From an uncultured Bacteroidota bacterium (GTDB lineage Bacteria > Bacteroidota > Bacteroidia > Chitinophagales > Chitinophagaceae): a DNA stretch of 64,000 nt. A model generated the notes under the pieces. That model was not told the origin of the DNA, made no database searches, and was given only the letters and a program-made list of their open reading frames with translations. The stretch spans positions 1-64,000 of the forward strand of contig CAIWHI010000271.1 in the NCBI GenBank assembly GCA_903912435.1. The letters run 5' to 3'. Below, one piece after another: positions 28,716-36,015 of this stretch (position 1 is its first letter; each line of letters starts with the position of its first letter). The translations under genes were made by a program, and so were the position numbers.

Positions 28716-29366
28716 CTAACCTCGTTTTTTACCATTTTGTGGTTCAAATTCAGGCAGTAATTTCTTAAATCTTTGTACTAAGTTTGGTAAAGTTTTTTTA
28801 TATCCTGTTTGGATAACAAACTCTTCAAACCCAACCTTCTTATATATCATATAGTATTCTCTATATAAGTCAAGTTCTTTTTTACGGCGTATTTCGTTTT
28901 CAACTTTTTTCTGTTGTTTGAGCTTTTTCTTTTCACCCAATCCTTTTTCAGCTAAAGTTTTCGAAACGCTTTCACGTATTTTATTTTTCAATTCAATTGA
29001 TTTTGTTTTACCAAACTGTGAATTATTTATTCCTGATTGAGACAGGCTTTGTATCTCGCTAAATTTTATTCTCAAAAATTCAAATCTTTTAGAAGTTATA
29101 ACCCTCTGTTGATTTTCACTTTTACAAACCAACATCATCATAAAAGCTTTGATCATTTTATAATAATTTACAGTGCCTTCAGAATACATTTTTATCAAAA
29201 GCAAATGACAGATAAAATGTTCTCTTGCTGATAAATTTACAAGATTATTTTTATCATCTGTTCCACCTAAAGATTTTGGAACAATATGATGACATTCAAC
29301 ATAACCATTATACGGGTTATTTTTTCGATTGTCAATAATGTTGTAATAAATTTTAGAGTAATTCAT
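28716..29366 (-). CDS. HNH homing endonuclease inserted at tRNA-Asn
   Basis: A 216-residue protein from the ATG at 29366 (AAAGGA site). The HNH core is GYVECHHIVPKSLGGTDDKN and NLVNLSAREHFICHLLLIKM. The rest is lysine-rich with a NUMOD3-like GINNSQFGKTKSIELKNKI. It lies between a tRNA-Asn 5' half and a complete tRNA-Asn, so it appears to have entered the anticodon loop. Confidence 0.88.
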   Translation of the reverse strand: MNYSKIYYNIIDNRKNNPYNGYVECHHIVPKSLGGTDDKNNLVNLSAREHFICHLLLIKMYSEGTVNYYKMIKAFMMMLVCKSENQQRVITSKRFEFLRIKFSEIQSLSQSGINNSQFGKTKSIELKNKIRESVSKTLAEKGLGEKKKLKQQKKVENEIRRKKELDLYREYYMIYKKVGFEEFVIQTGYKKTLPNLVQRFKKLLPEFEPQNGKKRG

Positions 29367-29410
29367 ACTGTTAATCCTTTCAAAGTTATATATACAACCT
29401 TGAACTTTAT

Positions 29411-29449
29411 GATTAACAGCCGGGTGCTCTACCATTGAGCTATCTAGGA
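29411..29449 (-). pseudogene. tRNA-Asn 5' half
   Basis: TCCTAGATAGCTCAATGGTA, then GAGCACCCGGCTGTTAATC: acceptor strand, D arm and anticodon loop of tRNA-Asn, cut right after the anticodon. The 3' half is 700 bases away beyond the HNH gene. Confidence 0.8.
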
Positions 29450-29458
29450 ATAAACATT

Positions 29459-29533
29459 TGGGGGACTAGGAGAATTTCGAAATCTCGACCTGATGGTTAA
29501 GAGCCACCTGCTCTGCCTCTGAGCTACCAGTCC
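29459..29533 (-). tRNA. tRNA-Lys (CUU)
   Basis: Acceptor GGACTGG/CTAGTCC, anticodon arm GGTGG-CTCTTAA-CCATC, CCCA encoded. One T-stem mismatch. Confidence 0.88.
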
Positions 29534-29551
29534 AATTCTATTTATTGGACG

Positions 29552-29755
29552 CTAAGCTTGCATAAAGTACTTACGGCGCGCCTGACGCTTAGAATTTACC
29601 GAAGTATGCAAAGCAATGTTAAAACCTTCATTTCGAAGGGTGCGAACCAATTCATAGGGGTTACCTGAATTGAAACGCGAAGCGATCTGCTTAGCAGTAA
29701 GTTCCGCGCCATCATTAAGGGCGGCCAACAGTCGAGTAGCTTTAGCTTGTGCCAT
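29552..29755 (-). CDS. Small winged-helix-like protein
   Basis: A 67-residue protein from the ATG at 29755. TRLLAALNDGAELTAKQIAS and RFNSGNPYELVRTLRNEGFN look like a small helix-turn-helix. It may regulate transcription. It has its own sigma70-like promoter. Confidence 0.55.
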   Translation of the reverse strand: MAQAKATRLLAALNDGAELTAKQIASRFNSGNPYELVRTLRNEGFNIALHTSVNSKRQARRKYFMQA

Positions 29756-29786
29756 AGTGTTTCTTTCATTATCAATCAATAAAGTC

Positions 29787-29815
29787 ATAATATACTGTAT
29801 TCGGTAAAATGTCAA
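29787..29815 (-). promoter_or_regulatory. Sigma70-like promoter
   Basis: TTGACA, 17 bases, TATTAT, upstream of the start at 29755. Confidence 0.7.
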
Positions 29816-29823
29816 CTACTATT

Positions 29824-30000
29824 TTATAATTTGTCGATCATTCGGCCATTTTCATCTGCGCAGCGAACTCGATGGTCAGGATGCATTTTCTGCACACTCT
29901 GCATCTCGATTAAGATACGCTGAGGAGAAGAACTATCCGGCATTGTAACCGAGTTACGCCAGCCGCTTAGGTCTTGAAATTGAACATAAATGTTAGCCAT
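29824..30000 (-). CDS. Small protein (58 aa)
   Basis: MANIYVQFQDLSGWRNSVTM, ending CADENGRMIDKL. The start overlaps the stop of the upstream phosphatase gene (TAATG). Function unknown. Confidence 0.6.
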   Translation of the reverse strand: MANIYVQFQDLSGWRNSVTMPDSSSPQRILIEMQSVQKMHPDHRVRCADENGRMIDKL

Positions 30001-30434
30001 TAAAAATCTCCTTGTGCTACCTGAGCGCAGATAATGCCGGCTTCACGCCATACCTTAACTACACGATCACGATCTTCGAAAGCGATAGTAGGAATAAAGC
30101 CATCTGCTCGAATTTGTTCCAGCAGCTCGAGCTTAACCGTACTATCATCCCGATAGTCTTTTGTCTTCCTCATATAGAGGTTCTTGGGGTAGAAGAGATG
30201 CTTAATAAGCCATTGAATGGTAACATCACGATACTCAGCTGGTCGCCCAGTGCAAAAGATAATGTTGTGCTTCGCTACCCATAGGGTTCGAATCAACTCA
30301 ATCATCGGTGCAACTGGCTCGTCATTGATCATGTTGCTAAAGAACTGTGGCCAATCTTTTGGCTTATGTTCCAAGAACATCCTGCGATGCTCCATATTAG
30401 CGATAGTACCATCAATATCACAAATTACGTCCAT
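30000..30434 (-). CDS. HAD-family phosphatase (PNK 3'-phosphatase-like)
   Basis: A 144-residue HAD-fold protein: motif I DVICDIDGTIANMEHRR (nucleophile Asp5, second Asp7), motif II IIFCTGRPAEYRD, motif III/IV lysine and FEDRDRVV. It is close to the phosphatase domain of T4 polynucleotide kinase, and other phages carry this domain alone. It may act on RNA ends made by anticodon nucleases or on nucleotides; being next to a tRNA cluster fits RNA repair. Confidence 0.8.
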   Translation of the reverse strand: MDVICDIDGTIANMEHRRMFLEHKPKDWPQFFSNMINDEPVAPMIELIRTLWVAKHNIIFCTGRPAEYRDVTIQWLIKHLFYPKNLYMRKTKDYRDDSTVKLELLEQIRADGFIPTIAFEDRDRVVKVWREAGIICAQVAQGDF

Positions 30435-30454
30435 TATCTCTCTCTCTTTGCAAT

Positions 30455-30530
30455 TGGAGGGCTCGGCCAGATTCGAACTGGCACCTCAAGGATTTGCAAT
30501 CCCACGCATTAGCCATTTTGCTACGAACCC
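30455..30530 (-). tRNA. tRNA-Cys (GCA)
   Basis: Acceptor GGGTTCG/CGAGCCC, anticodon loop TTGCAAA, T arm GCCAG-TTCGAAT-CTGGC, TCCA encoded. Confidence 0.92.
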
Positions 30531-30538
30531 ATTCTTAT

Positions 30539-30616
30539 TGGAGGATCACCTGGGAATCGAACCCAGCATCTTTGGTTTAAAAGACCAAGCCACACACCAG
30601 TGTGTGGATGTGATCC
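30539..30616 (-). tRNA. tRNA-Lys (UUU)
   Basis: Acceptor GGATCAC/GTGATCC, unusually long D stem CCACACA/TGTGTGG, anticodon arm TTGGT-CTTTTAA-ACCAA, TCCA encoded. Confidence 0.9.
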
Positions 30617-30620
30617 AAAT

Positions 30621-30698
30621 TGGTCGCCCGTAGGGAACTCGAATCCCTATAACCCTACTTGAAAGGCAGGTGCTCTAGTCCAATTAAGCTAACGGGCG
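30621..30698 (-). tRNA. tRNA-Glu (UUC)
   Basis: Acceptor CGCCCGT/ACGGGCG, anticodon loop CTTTCAA, T arm TAGGG-ATTCGAGT-TCCCTA, ACCA encoded. Confidence 0.9.
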
Positions 30699-30703
30699 TT
30701 AAA

Positions 30704-30800
30704 ACCATTTAGAAAGATAAAGAAACTAAAACATTAAGTCCATTATGTTTTAGACTTACGGAACGATGGACCGACACGCGTCTTTATCTTTCTAAATGGT
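30704..30800 (-). ncRNA. Long hairpin RNA between tRNA-Phe and tRNA-Glu
   Basis: A perfect 20-bp inverted repeat (30704-30723 with 30781-30800) encloses 57 bases that themselves hold CTAAAACAT...ATGTTTTAG and CGG...CCG stems. The outer stem includes the CCA end of tRNA-Phe. It could be an RNase III processing site or a stable RNA like those of the T4 tRNA cluster. Confidence 0.5.
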
Positions 30801-30872
30801 GCCACCTCACGGGATCGAACCATATTCTTCCGCTCTTCAGGCGGACGTGAGCACCAGCTTCACCAAAGCGGC
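30797..30872 (-). tRNA. tRNA-Phe (GAA)
   Basis: Acceptor GCCGCTT/AGGTGGC, anticodon arm TCCGC-CTGAAGA-GCGGA, ACCA encoded. Confidence 0.85.
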
Positions 30873-30918
30873 ACATTTAGAAATCATATTTATATGTCAA
30901 AGAACAATCGATAAGCTT

Positions 30919-30947
30919 ACTATATACTATTTTTCAGTCTATGTCAA
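30919..30947 (-). promoter_or_regulatory. Sigma70-like promoter of tRNA block
   Basis: TTGACA, 17 bases, TATAGT, in front of tRNA-Phe, the hairpin RNA, tRNA-Glu, tRNA-Lys and tRNA-Cys. Confidence 0.75.
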
Positions 30948-31232
30948 CATTTTTATTTCATAATTCAAAACAATATCCATTCCACTGGATGAATTAGAAA
31001 GAAGTTCACGCCGAAGCTTTTCTTTCGCCTTTTCTATCTCTTTAGCACCAGATGAAGAAGCATACACTTCCATCTCCCTGCTATCAAGTTCAATGCGATT
31101 GACCTGAATTACCCTAGCTTTTACCAAGTACTTATTCAAATTAGCTCGAGCCTTTAGCTCTTTGACCAGCTTAGGAAAGTAACCATGCGGCTGTGTTTCC
31201 CATATAAACTCAAGCTCTTCGCGATTAAGCAT
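30939..31232 (-). CDS. Uncharacterised protein
   Basis: A 97-residue protein from the ATG at 31232. MLNREELEFIWETQPHGYFP is followed by a beta hairpin region (YLVKARVIQVNRIELDSREM) and a charged helix. No family is recognised. A sigma70-like promoter overlaps the upstream spacer, so it is likely early. Confidence 0.5.
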   Translation of the reverse strand: MLNREELEFIWETQPHGYFPKLVKELKARANLNKYLVKARVIQVNRIELDSREMEVYASSSGAKEIEKAKEKLRRELLSNSSSGMDIVLNYEIKMLT

Positions 31233-31260
31233 CTGATATATTCCCTTGTTGTCAAGTACT

Positions 31261-31289
31261 GTTATACCATAGCTTAGATACTGTGTCAA
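31261..31289 (-). promoter_or_regulatory. Sigma70-like promoter
   Basis: TTGACA, 17 bases, TATAAC, 29 bases before the start at 31232. Confidence 0.75.
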
Positions 31290-31297
31290 CCGCTATT

Positions 31298-31657
31298 TTA
31301 GCTAGCTGCTATGATATGCTTGCATGTCCTGCGAAAAGAATATCCGGTACATGTGCACGTCTTCAGCTTACCATTAATAGTCACAACGTAGCTCTTACCT
31401 TTGTCGCCCTGGACAATCAGCGTTTTGATAGCTGATACTGCCACGGGAGCCTGAGCTTCGTCATCGATAGACACAATCATACTCCGAGGAATAATCCGCA
31501 TCTTAGAAGGAATCTCTCCTGCAGAGATGCAAATCGCGTCGGACTCCACCCACTTAGGGGTGGGAAGCTTTTCGCCATAGTAAGTCATGAACTCTGGAAT
31601 AGGGAAAAAATAACTTTCCCGCTTATCCCAGAGAACGTTCTTACAAACGAGCTTCAT
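31298..31657 (-). CDS. SWIM zinc-finger protein
   Basis: A 119-residue protein from the ATG at 31657. The C-terminus CTCTGYSFRRTCKHI has the CxCx(n)CxH pattern of SWIM zinc fingers, which bind DNA or protein. The N-terminal MKLVCKNVLWDKRESYFFPI is not recognised. It overlaps the 47-residue gene upstream by 17 bases. Confidence 0.7.
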   Translation of the reverse strand: MKLVCKNVLWDKRESYFFPIPEFMTYYGEKLPTPKWVESDAICISAGEIPSKMRIIPRSMIVSIDDEAQAPVAVSAIKTLIVQGDKGKSYVVTINGKLKTCTCTGYSFRRTCKHIIAAS

Positions 31658-31784
31658 AGTCATCAATCCACGCAGCTTCGGTATCAAGCCATTCGTTAAA
31701 TTCACGAGTGAGCTCGGCGACTTCCTCGTCGGACAGCTTCACGCCAGCCACCGATTCAGCCCATTCACGGTCTAGATCAACCAT
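31641..31784 (-). CDS. Small acidic protein (47 aa)
   Basis: MVDLDREWAESVAGVKLSDE, then EVAELTREFNEWLDTEAAWI: one acidic helical protein with a perfect AAGGAG ribosome site. It is first in the operon downstream of two TGTACC-type promoters. Acidic early proteins of phages often bind host enzymes; no specific match. Confidence 0.6.
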   Translation of the reverse strand: MVDLDREWAESVAGVKLSDEEVAELTREFNEWLDTEAAWIDDYEARL

Positions 31785-31809
31785 TCACTTGCTCCTTCAT
31801 TATGATTAA

Positions 31810-31943
31810 GTTATACACCAACCAGAAAATTAGGTAAACCAGCAAAAGTGAATAGCTGATATTCAACGATAGCTACCTAAGTTCAACTGAATGGCCACAA
31901 CCATCGTGTTGTCACGAATACCATTACCAAAGAATTACGTACA
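31810..31943 (-). promoter_or_regulatory. Tandem TGTACC-family promoters
   Basis: TTTACC (31833-31838), 17 bases, TATAAC (31810-31815), and further up TGTACG (31938-31943), 17 bases, TATTCG (31915-31920). Both are followed upstream by the core AGCAAAAGTGAATAGCTG or its like, as at 21726 and 37087. Confidence 0.6.
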
Positions 31944-31978
31944 CCAGCAAAAATGCATAGGAGCTATGATTTATTGAA

Positions 31979-32416
31979 TTAGAACTCTAGTTCCATCTTG
32001 ATGGCCGGGTTGCCATTAGCATAGTAATTTTCTAGAATATCAATCTGCTTGAATCCAAAGTTTTCATACATATGTCGAGCTGGATTGTCCTCGGCCACCT
32101 CGAGGCTTATGCTCACATATCCACGGGAGAAGGACTTAGAAATAAGATCCTGCATCATGAGCGCACCGAAGCCCATCTTATGCATGGTTGGATCAACCGC
32201 TATGGAATATAGACGGATCTTACCCCAGTTAGTCCTGGTGAGCGCCAGGTAATAACCTACCACAATACCTTCAGCCTCTAAGACGCAGAAGGTGGGCATC
32301 CCAAGCTGTCTCCTGAAGATGCTCCGCTCAAAGGCTTCTTCACCAAACTGCGCCTCAATCAACATGATCTTATCGAGATCGCTTAGTTCGGCTATCCTTA
32401 TCGTTGTGTGTATCAT
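31979..32416 (-). CDS. GNAT N-acetyltransferase
   Basis: A 145-residue GNAT protein of RimI type: IRLYSIAVDPTMHKMGFGAL holds the acetyl-CoA loop, and EVAEDNPARHMYENFGFKQI the conserved C-terminal helix. It may acetylate a host protein or a small molecule. It overlaps the upstream gene by 47 bases. Confidence 0.85.
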   Translation of the reverse strand: MIHTTIRIAELSDLDKIMLIEAQFGEEAFERSIFRRQLGMPTFCVLEAEGIVVGYYLALTRTNWGKIRLYSIAVDPTMHKMGFGALMMQDLISKSFSRGYVSISLEVAEDNPARHMYENFGFKQIDILENYYANGNPAIKMELEF

Positions 32417-32873
32417 TTTGTAATTGCCTTAAGATCTTAAGATCATGCTCGTCTTTATACGGTGTTAGGTCTAAATCGTGCGGGATTTTAGTTAGCTTCT
32501 CATGCCCAATGTGCTTGTATTGCTGGATTACGAAATGCTCATACTTGTCCCAGTCAATCCCATCCTTATGAATAGTCATTCTTTCTAAATGGGTAGCGAT
32601 ATGATGAGCTTTCTGATAATCAATGCCGAAGATGTCGATTATGGCTTTCTCACACTTCTCATGGATAAAGACATATGGCTCGGTGTCGACCTTTCCCATC
32701 ATTTTCCTGTAGTGCCTATCGATGAAAATAGTCTTATCATCTTTTGAATAACCAGCTACATAAGGAATATCGCAGTCACGATTCACCTTATAATTTTGCT
32801 CGAACTCCTTAATAAACCTAGGGTCAGAAAGATATCGATGCACCGTGGCAGATGTTGTCTTAGGAAGTTTCAT
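32370..32873 (-). CDS. Uncharacterised His-rich protein
   Basis: A 167-residue protein with YVFIHEKCEKAIIDIFG followed by YQKAHHIATHLER. The HE...HH...E spacing looks like a small metal-binding helical pair found in uncharacterised alphaproteobacterial proteins. A protease role is not shown. Confidence 0.5.
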   Translation of the reverse strand: MKLPKTTSATVHRYLSDPRFIKEFEQNYKVNRDCDIPYVAGYSKDDKTIFIDRHYRKMMGKVDTEPYVFIHEKCEKAIIDIFGIDYQKAHHIATHLERMTIHKDGIDWDKYEHFVIQQYKHIGHEKLTKIPHDLDLTPYKDEHDLKILRQLQNDTHNDKDSRTKRSR

Positions 32874-33540
32874 ATAATTTGCTCAGATCTTCAAGGGTTG
32901 CGATGGTATCGTCTCTTTTACATAACATGACATATTTATCTATATCTATTGACCATTCGCTTCCTGTCCACCATTGGAAGCCTTTCAGATAGCCCTTATA
33001 GACAGCCGATGAACCATATCCAGGACCGATGTAAAGATGCTCCAGCCCTCTCTCCTTGGCTACCTGTACCTCATAACCGATGATGTGCTTACCGATGGAC
33101 TTCTTTAGTTCTGAGTAATCCCATGCCGTTAAATTGGATTCCAGCGCGCCATCATATTCTGTAAACATGGTGAATGCATTGATTTTATCGGACTCACAGA
33201 TCAACCAACTGGTCCTAGGATCATTAGGCATAAGGTTATAGATCTTTTTAAATCCCTTGTAATCTATGAATGTCTGATAAGCGGCTTCTACTTGATTTAG
33301 TTGTTCTTCTGTTAAGGTTTTAAGATAAGTGAAATTGTATCCGGATACTTTCTGTGGCTTTTTATATTGTTCTAAGCATATACGAGTAGAGCGGCAGTTA
33401 TACCACTTTCCCTCATTTATGGCCCAGCCCCGTTCTATTGCATTCACTTCTCTCGAATCTTGTAGATCTAGAATAGGCTTTACGAGCTGCAGGTCGAACT
33501 GTTCTTCCGACCCGTATATGTGTTCGTAACTGATCTTCAA
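32860..33540 (-). CDS. ATE/Bpt-like GNAT-fold protein
   Basis: A 226-residue protein. I choose the TTG at 33540, which follows an AGAGGG site and a terminator; the longer frame would cross the terminator. LTEEQLNQVEAAYQTFIDYK and the C-terminal KHIIGYEVQVAKERGLEHLY with IGPGYGSSAVYKGYLKGF resemble the transferase fold of arginyl/leucyl-tRNA-protein transferases. If real, it would tag protein N-termini with an amino acid from tRNA. The assignment is tentative. Confidence 0.5.
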   Translation of the reverse strand: MKISYEHIYGSEEQFDLQLVKPILDLQDSREVNAIERGWAINEGKWYNCRSTRICLEQYKKPQKVSGYNFTYLKTLTEEQLNQVEAAYQTFIDYKGFKKIYNLMPNDPRTSWLICESDKINAFTMFTEYDGALESNLTAWDYSELKKSIGKHIIGYEVQVAKERGLEHLYIGPGYGSSAVYKGYLKGFQWWTGSEWSIDIDKYVMLCKRDDTIATLEDLSKLYETS

Positions 33541-33567
33541 TTTGATTCCCTCTTTGATTAGAGGGCA

Positions 33568-33604
33568 TAAAAAAACCCTCAGGCTATTTAGCCCGAGGGT
33601 TTTG
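33568..33604 (-). terminator. Rho-independent terminator
   Basis: AAAACCCTCGGGCT-AAAT-AGCCTGAGGGTTTTTTT: a stem of 13 pairs with a T run, between tRNA-Trp and the ATE-like gene. Confidence 0.9.
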
Positions 33605-33609
33605 AAAGT

Positions 33610-33684
33610 TGGCACCAGCACTAGGATTCGAACCTAGACGAACAGTTTTGGAGACTGTCATGCTTGCCATTACATTATGCTGAT
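33610..33684 (-). tRNA. tRNA-Trp (CCA)
   Basis: Acceptor ATCAGCA/TGCTGGT, anticodon arm ACAGT-CTCCAAA-ACTGT, T arm CTAGG-TTCGAAT-CCTAG, GCCA encoded. Confidence 0.92.
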
Positions 33685-33701
33685 ACACATTTTATTTATG
33701 T

Positions 33702-33730
33702 AGTATACCTCATGATTGTCATGATGTCAA
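33702..33730 (-). promoter_or_regulatory. Sigma70-like promoter of tRNA-Trp
   Basis: TTGACA, 17 bases, TATACT. Confidence 0.8.
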
Positions 33731-33757
33731 GAACTTTTTCACCGTATCTTACTTTTT

Positions 33758-33976
33758 TTAGTCTTTCAGGCTTTCAAACACGCCAGTCAAGAAAGCCGTA
33801 ACACTAACCAAAGAAGTAACAACATAAGCGATCATGTAAATAATTTCAAATACTCGCCAGAAAATGATCAGCATATTATTTGGATGAGTCTCGGCAAAAT
33901 ATGCATCTATACACATGAGAGCCATAATGGCAGTCAAAACTGACATCAAAATAATGACGAACTTAGTTTTATTCAT
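33758..33976 (-). CDS. Small membrane protein
   Basis: A 72-residue protein with two hydrophobic helices (about residues 6-26 and 38-66: FVIILMSVLTAIMALMCIDA and IIYMIAYVVTSLVSVTAFL). It could be a holin or immunity-type membrane protein; nothing decides. It overlaps the upstream gene by 4 bases. Confidence 0.55.
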   Translation of the reverse strand: MNKTKFVIILMSVLTAIMALMCIDAYFAETHPNNMLIIFWRVFEIIYMIAYVVTSLVSVTAFLTGVFESLKD

Positions 33977-34233
33977 GGTGTATGTCCTTTAAAAATCTTC
34001 TTATACATTCGTTCTAAGAATGTTGGCTTTTTTGGATCTTTTGGTTCAAAAAACTTTGCTTCTGCTCCACAGATATAACCGCGCATGCTAGTAGCATAGA
34101 GATTTAAATCTCTTGAATCTTTTCCAGTGACAAGATAATTAAGTGAAAGCCTATATGCTTCTTGATGAAAGCACTTGGCAAATTCATTATTTCGCTTTTC
34201 GCGATACTTACAATCACTACAAAACTTGGTCAA
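33973..34233 (-). CDS. Cys-rich small protein
   Basis: An 86-residue protein from a TTG at 34233 with GGAG eight bases before it (no ATG in a usable place). MTKFCSDCKYREKRNNEFAK then CFHQEAY and YICGAEAKFFEPKDP: Cys pairs suggest a zinc site. The gene start lies in the end of the 56-residue gene. Confidence 0.5.
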   Translation of the reverse strand: MTKFCSDCKYREKRNNEFAKCFHQEAYRLSLNYLVTGKDSRDLNLYATSMRGYICGAEAKFFEPKDPKKPTFLERMYKKIFKGHTP

Positions 34234-34387
34234 AGTTCTTGCTCCATATTTTATTGTAGAAATATACTTTAGCCATATCATTTGGATAATACATAAACTT
34301 ATTACGATTCGGTGCATCCAGCGAATCAAACCAAAGCCAAAAAGCTTTGTTAAAACGATCCGAGGAAATCTCTTTAAATATTTCCAT
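34217..34387 (-). CDS. Small protein (56 aa)
   Basis: MEIFKEISSDRFNKAFWLWF, then DSLDAPNRNKFMYYPNDMAK. It begins 4 bases after tRNA-Leu(UAA), and the next gene's ribosome site and start are inside its end. Function unknown. Confidence 0.55.
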   Translation of the reverse strand: MEIFKEISSDRFNKAFWLWFDSLDAPNRNKFMYYPNDMAKVYFYNKIWSKNFDQVL

Positions 34388-34390
34388 AAT

Positions 34391-34466
34391 TGGTACCCAC
34401 TATGGGATTCGAACCCATCCTGTAAAGTTTTTAAGACTCATGCCTCTGCCGCTGGGCTAAGTGGGC
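34391..34466 (-). tRNA. tRNA-Leu (UAA)
   Basis: Acceptor GCCCACT/AGTGGGT, anticodon arm GAGT-CTTAAAA-ACTT, T arm ATGGG-TTCGAAT-CCCAT, ACCA encoded. The variable arm is short. Confidence 0.88.
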
Positions 34467-34478
34467 TTTAATTGTAAA

Positions 34479-34553
34479 TGGTGCGCCCGGCTGGAATCGA
34501 ACCAACGACCAGACCGTTATGAGCGGTCAGCTCTACCATTAAGCTACAGGCGC
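34479..34553 (-). tRNA. tRNA-Met (CAU)
   Basis: Acceptor GCGCCTG/CGGGCGC, anticodon loop CTCATAA, ACCA encoded. It could be an Ile tRNA with modified C34. Its first 15 bases encode the end of the 71-residue gene. Confidence 0.88.
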
Positions 34554-34754
34554 GCGCTTAGTATGAAAACGGATAATGGTGCTCAAGGCATCATCATATT
34601 CTTCGATGGCCATTAGATCATTATATAACCGATTATATTCGGCCGAACCTTCTTCATAAGGATGAAGGCGCCATCGATCCCACATCTCAGTGATGATTGG
34701 AATCAATTCAGTCTTCTTTTCATGAAGGACCTTATAGAATTCTTGATCTTTCAT
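34539..34754 (-). CDS. Small acidic protein, unknown
   Basis: A 71-residue protein: MKDQEFYKVLHEKKTELIPI, ending FHTKRAPVA. The last residues and stop are read from the 5' end of tRNA-Met. A consensus sigma70 promoter just upstream suggests early expression. Confidence 0.55.
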   Translation of the reverse strand: MKDQEFYKVLHEKKTELIPIITEMWDRWRLHPYEEGSAEYNRLYNDLMAIEEYDDALSTIIRFHTKRAPVA

Positions 34755-34779
34755 CTATATATCCTTTGTTGATAGGATC

Positions 34780-34807
34780 ATTATACCAAGTGTGTGGCAA
34801 ATGTCAA
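34780..34807 (-). promoter_or_regulatory. Consensus sigma70 promoter
   Basis: TTGACA, 16 bases, TATAAT, 26 bases before the start at 34754. Confidence 0.88.
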
Positions 34808-34816
34808 CTAAAAAGC

Positions 34817-35035
34817 TTAAAACCCAAAATATTCTTTGAGAGTTTCCAGTGCCTCAAAATACCTCTTATAATCTTGAAGGTCTTGCTCTTGGTGGGGTTT
34901 CAAGCCACCGTTGTCACGAGCCCATTCCAAGTCTTCGATGCTATCCCGTAAGTCCATAAAAGCTGTATGAAGCTGGACGTTTACCAGTTCATCAAGGACG
35001 GATTCATCGATTGCAACTGTAACTTTTTTGATCAT
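34817..35035 (-). CDS. Small conserved phage protein
   Basis: A 72-residue acidic protein (MIKKVTVAIDESVLDELVNV, then DLRDSIEDLEWARDNGGLKP). Similar small proteins occur in many phages; the role is unknown. It abuts the SPFH gene. Confidence 0.55.
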   Translation of the reverse strand: MIKKVTVAIDESVLDELVNVQLHTAFMDLRDSIEDLEWARDNGGLKPHQEQDLQDYKRYFEALETLKEYFGF

Positions 35036-36015
35036 TACTTCTTATCCCCTTTATTAAAACCAACATACCCCAAGAGACTGTCGATCCAGCTATTTCCAAC
35101 CGTTACGACAGTGGAAGGCATGTAAGGCACCTGACCATTCCACTTGGTAAGAGCAGTAGCTTCGGCAGCCTTGATGTTGATATCAGCCTGAGCGTTCATA
35201 TAAGGAACAGCAGGCATCATAGCAGCAGAGGACGCCGCCTTCTGAGTAGCAATAAACACTTCGTCTATGCTCTTCTGAATGGCATCGGTATATGATAGGG
35301 TTCCGGAATAACCAATGTAGTCGATGGTGATACCCTTCTCAGCAAAATGCTTGGTGATATCATTATGAAGATCATCCATAATAGCAGACGCCTGAGCATT
35401 ACCATCAGCGAAACTCAACTTCATAAACCGCTGGGCAAGTGCTGCCTGGACATAACCACGAACAACAGTATCCATAATATCGCTCAGACTCTTACCTTGC
35501 GAAGTGCTGGCAAACTGGCTGGCAACATCAGTGAACTGTTGATTCTTCGTTCCAAACCAATACAGGAAAGTGGCAGCATCCTCTTCCTTGACCATAGCAC
35601 CGATAGAGATACCAGCGCCAATCGTGATACCTTCCTTAGACTGGAACTGAAATCCTTCCTTCTTGGAACTAGTGCCACGGTCAGTAGCATCAACCCACTC
35701 ACGCATATACGGAGTGCGGTCAACAAGAATCAAAAGCACAGATGGAACATAATAGTCCATTGTTCCCCAGTTCGCATTATGAACTAGAGTATGCGGAACC
35801 ATAAACCGCTTCGTTGCAACCTTGGCATCATCAAGAAACTTCTTAGAACCAAAGTTGGTCTGAGTATTCTTAGTATCACCAACAACAGGAATAGCGAATG
35901 CACTCTGGTTTGCCTGGATCATCACATATTCAGGATTATCCTTGGTTTCATAATATGCATTTGCCTGGGTAGTAAAGGCGGTAAGCAGAGTCGCAGTCAA
36001 CAGGATTTTACGCAT
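35035..36015 (-). CDS. SPFH/prohibitin-like membrane protein
   Basis: A 326-residue protein from the ATG at 36015. A signal sequence MRKILLTATLLTAFTTQANA is followed by an SPFH-type domain (EGITIGAGISIGAMVKEEDA, EKGITIDYIGYSGTLSYTDA) and an Ala-rich helix (FIATQKAASSAAMMPAVPY). SPFH proteins form ring assemblies on membranes and bind proteases. In a phage it may act on host envelope quality control or lysis timing; inference. Confidence 0.75.
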   Translation of the reverse strand: MRKILLTATLLTAFTTQANAYYETKDNPEYVMIQANQSAFAIPVVGDTKNTQTNFGSKKFLDDAKVATKRFMVPHTLVHNANWGTMDYYVPSVLLILVDRTPYMREWVDATDRGTSSKKEGFQFQSKEGITIGAGISIGAMVKEEDAATFLYWFGTKNQQFTDVASQFASTSQGKSLSDIMDTVVRGYVQAALAQRFMKLSFADGNAQASAIMDDLHNDITKHFAEKGITIDYIGYSGTLSYTDAIQKSIDEVFIATQKAASSAAMMPAVPYMNAQADINIKAAEATALTKWNGQVPYMPSTVVTVGNSWIDSLLGYVGFNKGDKK

